This document shows positions 1 to 8,055 of a stretch of 64,000 bases of DNA, piece after piece. Within the stretch, counting starts at the first letter, position 1, and each line of letters starts with the position of its first letter. Origin of the DNA: Halolamina sp. CBA1230 (GTDB taxonomy: Archaea > Halobacteriota > Halobacteria > Halobacteriales > Haloferacaceae). Made by a program: the position numbers and the translations under genes. The stretch is taken from the NCBI RefSeq assembly GCF_002025255.2, contig NZ_CP054587.1:2604001-2668000 (forward strand), written 5' to 3'. The notes below the pieces were generated by a model. That model had not been told where the DNA came from, ran no database searches, and saw only the letters and a program-made list of their open reading frames with translations.

Positions 1-102
1 GCCGGCCGGCAGCGACCTGATCCCGCTCTCGGCGAGCATGATGTCTGCGTCGTGTTCGTACTCCGCGAACCAGCGTTCGAGCCCGAACGGCGAGACGTCC
101 AT
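1..102 (-). CDS. Aminotransferase class I/II, N-terminus only (partial)
   Basis: Only the first 34 codons lie in the window; the gene runs off the left edge. The start codon is ATG at 102, with an AGGAG-type ribosome binding site a few bases upstream. The N-terminus (MDVSPFGLERWF, then a MLAESGIRSL stretch) matches the opening of haloarchaeal PLP-dependent class I/II aminotransferases as I recall them. No catalytic residue is visible, so the substrate cannot be stated. It lies 43 bp downstream of the UbiB kinase gene on the same strand and may be co-transcribed with it. Confidence 0.65.
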   Translation of the reverse strand, partial: MDVSPFGLERWFAEYEHDADIMLAESGIRSLPAG

Positions 103-145
103 ACGCTCCTTGCGTCACGGGTCGACAAAAACCACCTGCTGCCGG

Positions 146-1813
146 CTACTCTCGATCGCGCTTTCGCATGTTCTGACGCGTGAACTGCGGCGTCGCCCGG
201 ATCGACCGCCGTTTCCGCCGGAATGAGCGCCAGAGCGCGAACACCAGCGGCGCCGTCACGGCGAGGATGCCGAGGGAGATCCGCCAGTCCTGCCCGAACG
301 CGTAGATCAGCGCCGCCGAGAGCACGCCGGCGGCGACGAAGATCCCCAGGATCAGTCGCTTCGCGAGATCCCGAAACACGTCGTCCTCGTCCTGGACGTT
401 GATGTTGACCGTGAGGTTCTCGTCCTCGACGCCGTCGAGCACGCGGTCGAGCTTCGGCGGGACCGACACCAGCGCGCCGGCGGTCTCCTGGGCCCGGTCG
501 GCGGCGTCGCCGGCGATCTTGCGGGCGGTCTGTTCGCGGTACCCCTGCTCGGTGAGGTAGTCGGTCGCGACGCTGATGAAGTCGAACTCGGGGTCGAGCG
601 TGACACACACTCCTTCGACGACGGTCGCGACACGGAGCACCAGCGCGAGGTTCCGGGGCAGGCGCAGCGGGAACTCGTAGATCGTCCCCTCGACCTGCTC
701 GATGATCTGCTGGACGCGGTACTGCTCGATATCCTCCCCCCGGGCGTCCTGGATCGCGAGCTCCATCACCCGGCCCATCACCTCGCGGTCGGCCTCCGGC
801 GAGAGCGTCCCCATCTCCACGAGGGCGTCGAGGATCGCGTCGGTGTCCCGCTCGGCGATGGCGATGTAGAACTCCACGATCTTCTCCTGAACGTACGGGT
901 CGACCCGGCCGCTCATCCCGAAGTCGTAGAAGATCACCGCGCCCTCGTCGTCGACTGCGAGGTTCCCGGGGTGGGGGTCGGCGTGGAACACGCCGTCGTC
1001 GATGATCATCTGGAGGTAGATGCGCTGGAGCCGCTCGGCGAGCTCGGTGCGATCGATCCCGTTCGCGTCGAGCTCGTCGACGTCGTTGATCTTCGTCCCC
1101 GGCAGGTACTCCATCGTCAGCACCGCCTCCCCCGAGGCCGCCTCGTGGGTGTCGGGGATGCGGATCTCCTCGTCCCCCTCGAAGTTCTCGCTGATCTCCT
1201 CGAGCATCGCGCGCTCGCGGTCGTAGTCCATCTCCTGGCGGATCGTCTTCGAGAACTCGTCGGCGAGGTTCGAGAGCGAGAACGAGCTCGACTCGTCGAC
1301 GAAGAAGACGATCACGGGCAGCGACCAGCGCAGCACCGTGAGGTCGGCGTTGACCAGCGGGACGATCCCCGGCCGGCGCACCTTCACGGCCACCTGCTCG
1401 CCGTCGTGGACCGCGCGGTACACCTGCCCGAGGCTGGCGCCGCTGATCGCCTCGCTGTCGAACTCGTCGAACGTCTCCTCGACGGGGCCGAGTTCGTCCT
1501 CCAGCACCTCCTTCGCCTCGTCCCAGTCAGCCGGGGGGACCTCGTCCTGCAGCGTCGAGAGCACGTCGACGTACTCCGGCGGGAGGATGTCCGGCCGCGT
1601 CGAGAGGAGTTGGCCGAGCTTGATGAACGTCGGCCCGAGCGTCAGCAGCGTCTCGAGCAGCGACTCGGCCCGGCGGACCCGCGTCTCGCTGTCGACGCTC
1701 CGGCTCCGGCCGAACAGGAGGAACCGGTTCCGGTCCCGCGCCCACGCGAACAGCAGCGGGAAAAACCCCTTGAGGACGACCAGGAAGCGCCAGTAAGCAC
1801 GGAGTGACGCCAG
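146..1813 (-). CDS. ABC1/AarF (UbiB-type) atypical protein kinase with two C-terminal membrane helices
   Basis: This is a UbiB/ABC1/ADCK family protein. The family is linked to isoprenoid-quinone metabolism through an atypical kinase or ATPase fold. From the proposed start, the KxGQ motif (KLGQ) is at residues 65-68, the alanine-rich nucleotide loop (SGASLGQVY) at about 124-132, the lysine of AVKVRRP near 144, and HADPHPGN followed by a YDFG metal motif in the middle. Two hydrophobic helices close the protein. The first ATG/GTG in frame is at 1564 and would remove the KxGQ region. Homologous sequence continues upstream to a TGA at 1822-1820. The only plausible start I see there is CTG at 1813-1811, preceded by GGTGATCC, a strong match to the archaeal anti-Shine-Dalgarno. 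The family is sure; the start codon is an inference. Confidence 0.88.
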   Translation of the reverse strand: MASLRAYWRFLVVLKGFFPLLFAWARDRNRFLLFGRSRSVDSETRVRRAESLLETLLTLGPTFIKLGQLLSTRPDILPPEYVDVLSTLQDEVPPADWDEAKEVLEDELGPVEETFDEFDSEAISGASLGQVYRAVHDGEQVAVKVRRPGIVPLVNADLTVLRWSLPVIVFFVDESSSFSLSNLADEFSKTIRQEMDYDRERAMLEEISENFEGDEEIRIPDTHEAASGEAVLTMEYLPGTKINDVDELDANGIDRTELAERLQRIYLQMIIDDGVFHADPHPGNLAVDDEGAVIFYDFGMSGRVDPYVQEKIVEFYIAIAERDTDAILDALVEMGTLSPEADREVMGRVMELAIQDARGEDIEQYRVQQIIEQVEGTIYEFPLRLPRNLALVLRVATVVEGVCVTLDPEFDFISVATDYLTEQGYREQTARKIAGDAADRAQETAGALVSVPPKLDRVLDGVEDENLTVNINVQDEDDVFRDLAKRLILGIFVAAGVLSAALIYAFGQDWRISLGILAVTAPLVFALWRSFRRKRRSIRATPQFTRQNMRKRDRE

Positions 1814-1863
1814 CCTGGATCACCCCCCCGTTCGCGGTTCGGCGGCTCGGCTCGCTCCGACCA

Positions 1864-2217
1864 TCAGGTGTCGTCGATGTCGATCGACTCGGCGGGGCCG
1901 GCCGATCGCTTGGGGACGGTGACGGTGAGCACGCCCCGGCTCATCGACGCCTCCGCGTCGGTGTCGGCGTCGGGCGGGAGCGGGATCTCGGCGTCGAGAA
2001 ACAGTGGCCGGTCCTCGCGCACGTAGTCGAACTCGTCGCCGAACGACTTCTCGCGGCGCGCTTCGACGTGGAGCCGACCGCCCTCGCTCCGCAGGTCGGT
2101 CGTCGCCGCCGTCGCTCCCGGCAGGTCGATCACGAGCCGGTAGGCGGACTCGCTCTCGAGCAGGTCGGCGAACACCGCGTCCGGGAGCTCTCGGAGCGCC
2201 TCGCGAACTGTGTCCAT
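1864..2217 (-). CDS. Hsp20/alpha-crystallin family small chaperone
   Basis: A 117-residue small heat-shock protein that would hold unfolding proteins in the cytosol as an oligomer. The alpha-crystallin beta-sandwich starts near AYRLVIDLPGA. The C-terminal part contains the typical beta-strand GVLTVTVPKRS; an IxI-like IDI lies at the extreme C-terminus. I chose ATG 2217 because the reading frame upstream has no Hsp20-like sequence and a TATA-like TTTTCGATACT lies about 25-35 bp before it, so the mRNA is probably leaderless. It stands alone between UbiB and the EMC3-like gene. A second Hsp20 gene lies at 43985-44326. Confidence 0.85.
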   Translation of the reverse strand: MDTVREALRELPDAVFADLLESESAYRLVIDLPGATAATTDLRSEGGRLHVEARREKSFGDEFDYVREDRPLFLDAEIPLPPDADTDAEASMSRGVLTVTVPKRSAGPAESIDIDDT

Positions 2218-2281
2218 ACTCGGAGCATGGGGCGGAGTATCGAAAAAGCCGGCGGTGGTGGCGTATCGCCACGGCAACGAT

Positions 2282-2386
2282 CAGCCGTGGCGGTGGCTCG
2301 ACGAAGCGGCGACGGACAGCCGCGGAGGTGACTCGACACCGCGGTGACTGTCAACCGCGGAGGTGGCTCGACGAAGCAGGAGCAGC
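2282..2386. repeat. Imperfect 35-bp tandem repeat, three units
   Basis: Three units start exactly 35 bp apart at 2282, 2317 and 2352. Each begins CARCCGYGG and continues with a GGTGRCTCGAC core; units 1 and 3 also share the following GAAGC. The array fills most of the gap between the 3' end of the EMC3-like gene (stop at 2409, minus strand) and the Hsp20 promoter. No reading frame uses it convincingly. It could be a slippage product, a transcription-end region or a protein-binding array. Confidence 0.8.
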
Positions 2387-2408
2387 GAGGAGAACGAAAC
2401 GGACCGCG

Positions 2409-3311
2409 TCAGGTCGACGGCGTCATCTCGATGTCCATCGCCTTCTGGATGATCTGGATCGACGCCGTCGAGCAGAGGAAGTACCAGAAGATCCACGGCC
2501 GGATCGGCCCGAGCATCGGCTCGGTCCACTCGAGGGTGCCCCAGATCGGGAACACGACATCGGTCAGCACGTGGTGGCTGCTCGCACCCCGGGCGCCGAT
2601 CGCCCAGTACATCCAGAGGAACACCGGGATGGTGAGGAACATGATCCACGCCATCGGGCGGAACTGCTCTTTGAACATGCCGAGCTGGTCGCCCATCGCC
2701 TCCATCTGCTCCTCCTGGATCTTCTGCATCGCGGCGTCGTCGCCGCGCTCCTTCGCCTCCTTCCGGCGCTCCTGGATATCCTTCATCCGGTCCTGGTACA
2801 TGCTCATCTTGTCCATGTCCATCAACAGCGCCCGAAGCACCGTCGAGTAGAGCCCGGTCGTCATCGCCAGCAGCAGCACGACCGCGTAGAACGGCAGCAC
2901 GTCCAGCAGCGGGCCCAGCCCGAGGTCGATGGTCTCGCCGACCGCGTTCCGGATCGGGGTGTACGCGTAGCCGATCATGAACAGCACCGTCCCCAGGCCG
3001 GCCAGCTTGTCCCACTTCGACCAGGACGTGCTCTCGACGTCGTCGAGGTCGACCGACGAGCTGGTGAGCTCGTCGTCGCTCTCGAGCGCCTCGCGGGCGG
3101 CCTCGGGGTCCTCGACGCGGAACCCGGTCTCGCCCTCGACGAGCACCTCCTTCTCGATCAGCCGGCCCCACTGCCCGCTCTCGATTTCACCTTTCACGTC
3201 CGTCCAGGCGACCTCGCCGTCGTCGGCGCGATCGAGCACCGTCTCGACGACGTCGCGCATCTCGGGATCCTCCGAGACGAGTTCGCGGACGCGTTTCTCG
3301 GTCCGTACCAT
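2409..3311 (-). CDS. EMC3/TMCO1 family (DUF106) membrane insertase, YidC/Oxa1 superfamily
   Basis: A 300-residue integral membrane protein of the archaeal DUF106 family, which belongs to the Oxa1/YidC/EMC3/TMCO1 insertase superfamily. An acidic, helical N-terminal extension of about 95 residues precedes the first membrane segment (about 99-119). Further membrane segments lie near 140-162, 221-243 and 271-293. A charged cytosolic coiled-coil region (about 168-215, rich in E, K and R) lies between segments 2 and 3, as in the family. It follows adk on the same strand, an order conserved in archaeal secY-adk-DUF106 clusters, although secY is not next to adk here. A TATA-like CTTCATAACG at 3334-3343 suggests its own leaderless promoter. 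Confidence 0.88.
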   Translation of the reverse strand: MVRTEKRVRELVSEDPEMRDVVETVLDRADDGEVAWTDVKGEIESGQWGRLIEKEVLVEGETGFRVEDPEAAREALESDDELTSSSVDLDDVESTSWSKWDKLAGLGTVLFMIGYAYTPIRNAVGETIDLGLGPLLDVLPFYAVVLLLAMTTGLYSTVLRALLMDMDKMSMYQDRMKDIQERRKEAKERGDDAAMQKIQEEQMEAMGDQLGMFKEQFRPMAWIMFLTIPVFLWMYWAIGARGASSHHVLTDVVFPIWGTLEWTEPMLGPIRPWIFWYFLCSTASIQIIQKAMDIEMTPST

Positions 3312-3333
3312 TGACTCTGCCTTTGCTACCGGG

Positions 3334-3343
3334 CGTTATGAAG
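3334..3343 (-). promoter_or_regulatory. TATA-like element for the EMC3-like gene
   Basis: CTTCATAACG lies 23-32 bp upstream of the ATG at 3311, in the spacing expected for a leaderless haloarchaeal transcript. Confidence 0.5.
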
Positions 3344-3394
3344 CTTTTACTTGGATCGTCGGACTGCCGCGGCGAGAGTATCGCGCCGCCGGCG

Positions 3395-4015
3395 TCAGTC
3401 GTCGTCCTCGATCGCGTCGGTCAGCCGCTCGAACACGTCTTCCGGGGCGCCCTCGCCGTCGACCTCGATCAGGTCGCCGCCCTCGCGGTAGTGTTCGATC
3501 ACGGGTTCGGTGTTCTCCTCGTACACTTCCAGGCGCTCGCGCACGACGTCCTCCTCGTCGTCGTCGCGCTGGACCAGTCGCTCGCGGACTTCCTCGTCCT
3601 CGGGCATGTCGAACTTCACGTGGTAGTTCTCGCCGGTCTCCGGGTCGACCCGGCGGCCGGTGAGGCGCTCGACCAGCGTCTCGCGGCCCACGTCGAGGAA
3701 GAACACGTAGTCGAGGTCGGTCGCGTCGTCGAGGAACTCGACCTGGTCGAGGTTGCGCGGGTAGCCGTCGAGCACGTAGCCGTCGGCGTTTTCGAGCGCG
3801 GTCTCGAGCACTTCGTTCACCACTTCGTCGGGGACGAGCTCGCCCGCCTCCATGAAGCTGCGCGGCGTGCCGTACTCCGTCTCCATGTCCTTGTTCGCCC
3901 GCAGCGCGTCGCCCGTCGAGACGTGGTCGAGATCGTACTCCTCACAGAGTTTCTTCGCCTGCGTCCCCTTGCCGGCGCCGGGCGGCCCCAGCAGCAGAAT
4001 GTGGTGGTCGGCCAT
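3395..4015 (-). CDS. adk: Adenylate kinase
   Basis: Adenylate kinase interconverts ATP + AMP and 2 ADP in the cytosol. The 206-residue protein has the P-loop GPPGAGKGT at residues 10-18, the AMP-binding STGDALR segment, the GYPRNLDQ motif and a long-type LID (TGRRVDPETGENYHVKF) without zinc cysteines. The length is normal for the bacterial-like long form used by haloarchaea. The ATG at 4015 is fixed by the P-loop distance and by a TATA-like CCTTTATGCCC at 4035-4045. It is divergent from the methyltransferase at 4106 and is followed 83 bp later by the EMC3-like gene. Confidence 0.96.
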   Translation of the reverse strand: MADHHILLLGPPGAGKGTQAKKLCEEYDLDHVSTGDALRANKDMETEYGTPRSFMEAGELVPDEVVNEVLETALENADGYVLDGYPRNLDQVEFLDDATDLDYVFFLDVGRETLVERLTGRRVDPETGENYHVKFDMPEDEEVRERLVQRDDDEEDVVRERLEVYEENTEPVIEHYREGGDLIEVDGEGAPEDVFERLTDAIEDDD

Positions 4016-4034
4016 ACTGGGTGTGACTCGGGCC

Positions 4035-4045
4035 GGGCATAAAGG
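4035..4045 (-). promoter_or_regulatory. TATA-like element for adk
   Basis: CCTTTATGCCC is centred about 25 bp upstream of the adk ATG, which implies a leaderless or near-leaderless mRNA. Confidence 0.5.
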
Positions 4046-4105
4046 CTTGAAGAAAGCGGTCGGAGCCGTACCAAGAGTTTTGTCGGCGCCACGGAACGTC
4101 CCCCC

Positions 4106-4747
4106 ATGGACGACCCGCCAGCGACCCCCGTCGACGACGACGCCGTGGACGTGGCCGTGACGGCGACGACGTACGCCGAGAACGCCCCCGACCTCGTCGA
4201 GAAGTACCTCGACTTCTCGCTGTTCGAGCGCCACGGCGACGCCTTCCGCGACGCGCTGCCCACCCCCCGAGACCGTCCGCCCCGCGTCCTCGATGTGGGG
4301 TGTGGCCCCGGCGCCGACACGGCGCCGATGGCTGACGCCGGCCTCGACGTGGTCGGCCTCGATCTGACGCCGCAGTTCCTCCACGAAGCCCGCGAGCAGG
4401 CCCCGGACGCGCGGTTGCTCCGGGGCGACATGCGGGCGCTCCCGGTCGCGACGGCGACGTTCGAGGGGCTCTGGAGCAGCGCCGCGTTCCTCCATCTCCC
4501 GCGCTCGGAAGCAACCCCGACGCTCGACGGCTTCCACCGCGTACTCGCCCCCCGCGGCGCCCTGCTGCTCTCGGTGATGGCGAGCGAGACCCGCGACGCC
4601 GACGCCGTGGAACTCCCCGACGGCCGGCGGTTCACGTTCTGGCAGGAGGAGTCGATCCGTGACCGTCTCCGCGAGGCCGGGTTCGCGGAGGTCCGCGCGC
4701 TCGGGGGCGAAGAAAACTGGCACGCTCTCCTCGCGGTCCGGGACTGA
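4106..4747 (+). CDS. Class I SAM-dependent methyltransferase
   Basis: A 213-residue Rossmann-fold methyltransferase of the Methyltransf_11/25 type. Motif I (VLDVGCGPGA) is at residues 61-70 and the acidic end of strand 2 (GLDLTP) at 83-88. A GDM segment then precedes the LWSSAAFLHLP motif and an LLLSVM strand. The substrate is unknown. It diverges from adk with 90 bp between the starts and is followed by two small genes on the same strand with short gaps. No transmembrane or signal sequence is visible. Confidence 0.85.
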   Translation: MDDPPATPVDDDAVDVAVTATTYAENAPDLVEKYLDFSLFERHGDAFRDALPTPRDRPPRVLDVGCGPGADTAPMADAGLDVVGLDLTPQFLHEAREQAPDARLLRGDMRALPVATATFEGLWSSAAFLHLPRSEATPTLDGFHRVLAPRGALLLSVMASETRDADAVELPDGRRFTFWQEESIRDRLREAGFAEVRALGGEENWHALLAVRD

Positions 4748-4774
4748 TTAGTCGCCGGCCCCCCGAGAGCCAGT

Positions 4775-5203
4775 ATGACCCGCTTCGATGCCGACACGTC
4801 GACCGAGCGCCGGAAGCTGTTCGCCGACGCCGTCACCGCCCACCGCACCCGGGGGAGCGCCTTCCTCACCATCGAGGCCGCGCCGCCGGAGACGCCGGCG
4901 TTCGACCCCGGCGGCGACGAAGAGGACGAGGAGGAAGACGAGCCCCAGCCCTGGCTCCAGTTCGCCGAGAAGACGTTCAACCTCGACACGACCGGCGATG
5001 AGCTCGACCGCGTGAAGTCGCTGGTCGACGAGTTCCCGGAGTTCCGCATCGACGAGCTCGAGTCGCCCGAGGAGGCCGAGGGGACGAACGTCCGGATCAC
5101 CGCCCGCTCCGACGCCAACCGTCTCGCGGACTTCGCGGATCGCGTGTTCCGCGAGGTGTACGAGCGCGACGAGGACTACCGCGCGTGGGTGGTGGCGGTC
5201 TGA
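4775..5203 (+). CDS. Conserved-looking haloarchaeal protein of unknown function
   Basis: I do not recognise a named family. The 142-residue protein is strongly acidic, with a run of D/E at about residues 49-58 between two mixed alpha/beta parts. It is cytosolic by appearance, with no signal peptide or membrane helix. It begins 27 bp after the methyltransferase stop on the same strand, so the two may share a transcript. The frame has normal haloarchaeal third-position GC bias and ends close to the next start, which supports a real gene. Confidence 0.65.
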   Translation: MTRFDADTSTERRKLFADAVTAHRTRGSAFLTIEAAPPETPAFDPGGDEEDEEEDEPQPWLQFAEKTFNLDTTGDELDRVKSLVDEFPEFRIDELESPEEAEGTNVRITARSDANRLADFADRVFREVYERDEDYRAWVVAV

Positions 5204-5243
5204 TCGGGGCAACGACTAACTCCCCAGCGACTCATCTCCCCCT

Positions 5244-5603
5244 GTGACTCGCCGCCTCGTACTCCGCGAACTGCTGTTCACCGTCGCGGGAGCGATGACG
5301 GGCGGGATACTGCTACTCGGCAGCGCGACCCCGTTCGCCGGCTGGCGGATCGGCGTCGTCGCCGTCCTCGTCACGACGCCGATGCTCGCCGCCGCGGACC
5401 GTCTCGACGGGTGGCGCGTGGCGGCCCCGCTCTCGCTGTTCGCCCTCCTCGCGGTCGCGTTTCTCGTCCTCCGCTACCCGCCGGATCCCGAAGCCGTCGG
5501 TGCCGGGATCGTCGGCGTGAACGCCGGGTGGGCGCTCAACAGGCTCGTCTTCGGGATCGCCCGCGACGTGCCCGAACCGCGCCTCCGGCGCGAACGCGCG
5601 TGA
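5244..5603 (+). CDS. Small multi-pass membrane protein, unknown function
   Basis: A 119-residue hydrophobic protein with a GTG start at 5244. About four membrane segments can be seen: near residues 7-26, 33-50, 60-76 and 85-102. An arginine-rich tail follows. No family is recognised. It is the last gene of a short plus-strand group (4106-5603) and converges on the GNAT gene ending at 5637. Confidence 0.6.
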   Translation: MTRRLVLRELLFTVAGAMTGGILLLGSATPFAGWRIGVVAVLVTTPMLAAADRLDGWRVAAPLSLFALLAVAFLVLRYPPDPEAVGAGIVGVNAGWALNRLVFGIARDVPEPRLRRERA

Positions 5604-5636
5604 TCGCTCCGGAATCGCGAACGAGAACGGAGTGGT

Positions 5637-6659
5637 CTACTCCCAGTGGCGCTCGGTCAGGTCCGCGCGCATCACGAAGTCCGGCTCGTCGCCGATGTCG
5701 GCGCCAGCGAGCGCCGTGTCGCTGACCCAGTCGACCGATTCGGGGATCAGCACGCGCGTCGTGTCGGCACCGACCGCCGCGGCGTCGCGACTGATCGCCG
5801 CCAGCAGCGCGTCGCAGGACTCGGCACCGTCCCACGCCGCGACGCCGTACTCCCCGCGGACCTGCGTCTCGCCGTCGTCGTCCTCGCGCTCGCTCGTCCG
5901 GACGCGGAAGCTGAAGCCGCCGATCCCGCCGTCGGGCGAGGAGACCGTCAGCAGGCGGTCGTCCGCCGCGACCGTCCGGAGTCGCTCGCGGGTCAGCGCC
6001 GACAGCGCCCACGACTCCGTGTCGTCGAGCGCGAGGCCGTCGAGCGCGTCACGGGTGGCCGCGTCGGTCCAGAACGACCACGCGGCGTCGGGGTCGGCGT
6101 CGATCTCGCTCGCGGCGTCGGTCCGGGCTGTCGCGTCGGCGTCCGGTTCGGGCTGGACCCACCGGAACTCGGTGCCGGGATCGAACCCGTTGACCCGCGA
6201 GGCGCCGAGCCCGCCCGTGTTCCAGGAGAACACCATGTTCCGCGCCACGCGCCGGCCGGTCTCGTGGAGCCAGTGGAAGCCGGCGTCGTTCAGCGCCCGC
6301 GAGAGCCGTCGGCCGCGGTACTCGGGATCGACCCGCATCGCCTGCATCCACCCCTCGTGCTCGCTGAGGCCGACCGCCTGACAGATCCCGACCGCGCGAT
6401 CGTCGGCGACCGCCTCGACGTCTGCCGGATCGACGGCGTCCACCGCCGCCGGGCCGGGCGGCGACTCGGTCGTGTCGACGGCGACGAACGTCCGCGTGTC
6501 CGGGTCGTCCGACTCCATCCACCGCGGGAACACGTCGGGGATGTAGTCACCGCCCTCCCACGTGTCGGCGGTGAACGCGGCGACCGCGGGGTAGTCGCCC
6601 GGGACCGCCTCCCGGACCACGATCTCGTCGTCGTCGGCGTAGTCGATTTCCCCAGTCAC
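5637..6659 (-). CDS. GNAT-family N-acetyltransferase, two-part protein
   Basis: A 340-residue protein whose N-terminal half carries a GNAT domain: VVREAVPGDYPAVAAFT, then the acetyl-CoA loop region AMRVDPEYRGRRLSRAL at about 107-123. The C-terminal half resembles a second, divergent acetyltransferase-like domain. The GTG start at 6659-6657 overlaps the gatD stop by four bases (GTGA), so it is translationally coupled to gatD. The substrate cannot be read from sequence. The upstream frame could be extended within gatD but adds no homologous sequence. Confidence 0.75.
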   Translation of the reverse strand: MTGEIDYADDDEIVVREAVPGDYPAVAAFTADTWEGGDYIPDVFPRWMESDDPDTRTFVAVDTTESPPGPAAVDAVDPADVEAVADDRAVGICQAVGLSEHEGWMQAMRVDPEYRGRRLSRALNDAGFHWLHETGRRVARNMVFSWNTGGLGASRVNGFDPGTEFRWVQPEPDADATARTDAASEIDADPDAAWSFWTDAATRDALDGLALDDTESWALSALTRERLRTVAADDRLLTVSSPDGGIGGFSFRVRTSEREDDDGETQVRGEYGVAAWDGAESCDALLAAISRDAAAVGADTTRVLIPESVDWVSDTALAGADIGDEPDFVMRADLTERHWE

Positions 6660-7927
6660 GTCCAGGGCTGTGACTCCTCGGTCAGTTCGCCTTCGAGGTC
6701 CCGTCCCATCGCGTCCGCCGGGTTGTGCGTGTTCGCGATCGCCCACATCAGCTTCACCTTCGCCGTGCCGGGGAGCGTATCGCCCGCCTCCACGACGCCG
6801 GCGTCGAGCAGGTCCCGGCCGGTGTCGTACACGCGGTCACAGACCCGCCCCTCGATGCACTGGGAGGTCATCGCGACCACGGCGCCGTCCGCGACCAGTT
6901 CCTCCAGCCGCGGGATCAGGTCCGTGTGCACGTGGCCGAGCCCGGTCCCCTCGACGATCACGCCCTCTTTCCCGTCGAGGTACTCCCACGCGGCAGGGTC
7001 CATGCCGGGGGTCGGTTTGACCAGCTCCACGTCGGTCGCCAGGTCGGGATGGATCGCGAGGTCGGTCCCCCCGCGTTCATCGTATTCGTCGTCGAAGGAG
7101 ACGCCCGCGGCGTCGCCCTTGCCGTCCTTCGCGGCCTCGTAGTCGACGGTGCCCAGCGGCTCGCTGCCGACGGTCTCGAACGCGTCGCGCCGCGAGGTGT
7201 GGTTCTTCCGGACGCGCGTGCCACGGTGGAGCGCGCAGTAGTCGTCGGAGGGTGTGCCGTGCATACAGACCATCACCTCGGCGGCGTCGGAAGTCGCCGC
7301 TTCGACCGAACAGACCGCGTTCATCACGTTGTCCGAGGAGGGGCGGTCCGCCGAGCGCTGGCTGCCCGTGAAGACGATCGGCACCGGCGTGTCCAGCATG
7401 TACGAGAGCGCGGCCGCCGAGAACTGCATCGTGTCGGTGCCGTGCATCACGACCACGCCGTCGGCGCCGGCTTCGATCTCCTCCCTCACCGCCTCGGCGA
7501 GCTCCTGCCAGATGGCGGGGGTCATGTTCTCGCTCAGGATGTCCGCGACCACGCGGCCGCGGTAGTTCGCCCGGCCCGCGAGTTCGGGGACGGCCCGCAG
7601 CACGTCCTCGGCGTCGAAGCGGGCGGTCACGGCGCCGGTGCGGTAGTCGACGGTCGAGGCGATCGTCCCGCCGGTCGAGACAAGCGCGACCGTCGGCAGG
7701 TCGTCGTCGAACTCGATCTCGGAGGCCTCGCCGCCGCCGGCCTCGCTCTCCTCGATGTCGTACACGTCCGACTCGACGACCTCCACGTCGGCCCCCTCGC
7801 GGGCGATCCCGACGTTGTAGCCGCCATCGAGTTTGAGCACGAGGTGGTCCTCGTCGGTCGTGGGCATCAGGACGCCCTCGTCGGTCGCGCCGTCGCGGTC
7901 GACGCGGACGCGGTCCCCTGGGTTCAT
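6656..7927 (-). CDS. gatD: Glutamyl-tRNA(Gln) amidotransferase subunit D
   Basis: GatD is the glutaminase subunit of the archaeal GatDE complex, which converts Glu-tRNA(Gln) to Gln-tRNA(Gln). The 423-residue protein has an N-terminal SH3-like barrel (about residues 1-60), an acidic linker, and an L-asparaginase domain with TGGTIAS at 85-91, MHGTDT at 161-166 and a conserved lysine in RVRKNHTS. I chose ATG 7927 because MNPGDRVRV is the canonical start of the barrel. gatE is not in the window. The gene leads an operon with the overlapping GNAT gene and diverges from the membrane protein gene at 8056. Confidence 0.95.
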   Translation of the reverse strand: MNPGDRVRVDRDGATDEGVLMPTTDEDHLVLKLDGGYNVGIAREGADVEVVESDVYDIEESEAGGGEASEIEFDDDLPTVALVSTGGTIASTVDYRTGAVTARFDAEDVLRAVPELAGRANYRGRVVADILSENMTPAIWQELAEAVREEIEAGADGVVVMHGTDTMQFSAAALSYMLDTPVPIVFTGSQRSADRPSSDNVMNAVCSVEAATSDAAEVMVCMHGTPSDDYCALHRGTRVRKNHTSRRDAFETVGSEPLGTVDYEAAKDGKGDAAGVSFDDEYDERGGTDLAIHPDLATDVELVKPTPGMDPAAWEYLDGKEGVIVEGTGLGHVHTDLIPRLEELVADGAVVAMTSQCIEGRVCDRVYDTGRDLLDAGVVEAGDTLPGTAKVKLMWAIANTHNPADAMGRDLEGELTEESQPWT

Positions 7928-8055
7928 GCTCGATGGTTCCCGTCGGCCGGACTTCAAACTGCCTCCTTCGGGCGGTGAGTGGACGGGCGTCCACCCGCCG
8001 AGTTCCCCCGCGAGACGGCGCAAGACCCATGTCGTCGGGCGCCTCATGTCGAGGC

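Noticed and set aside
1564-1564. GTG 1564 as the start of the UbiB gene
   Set aside because: It would remove about 83 codons that contain the family-defining KxGQ motif and a homologous N-terminus.
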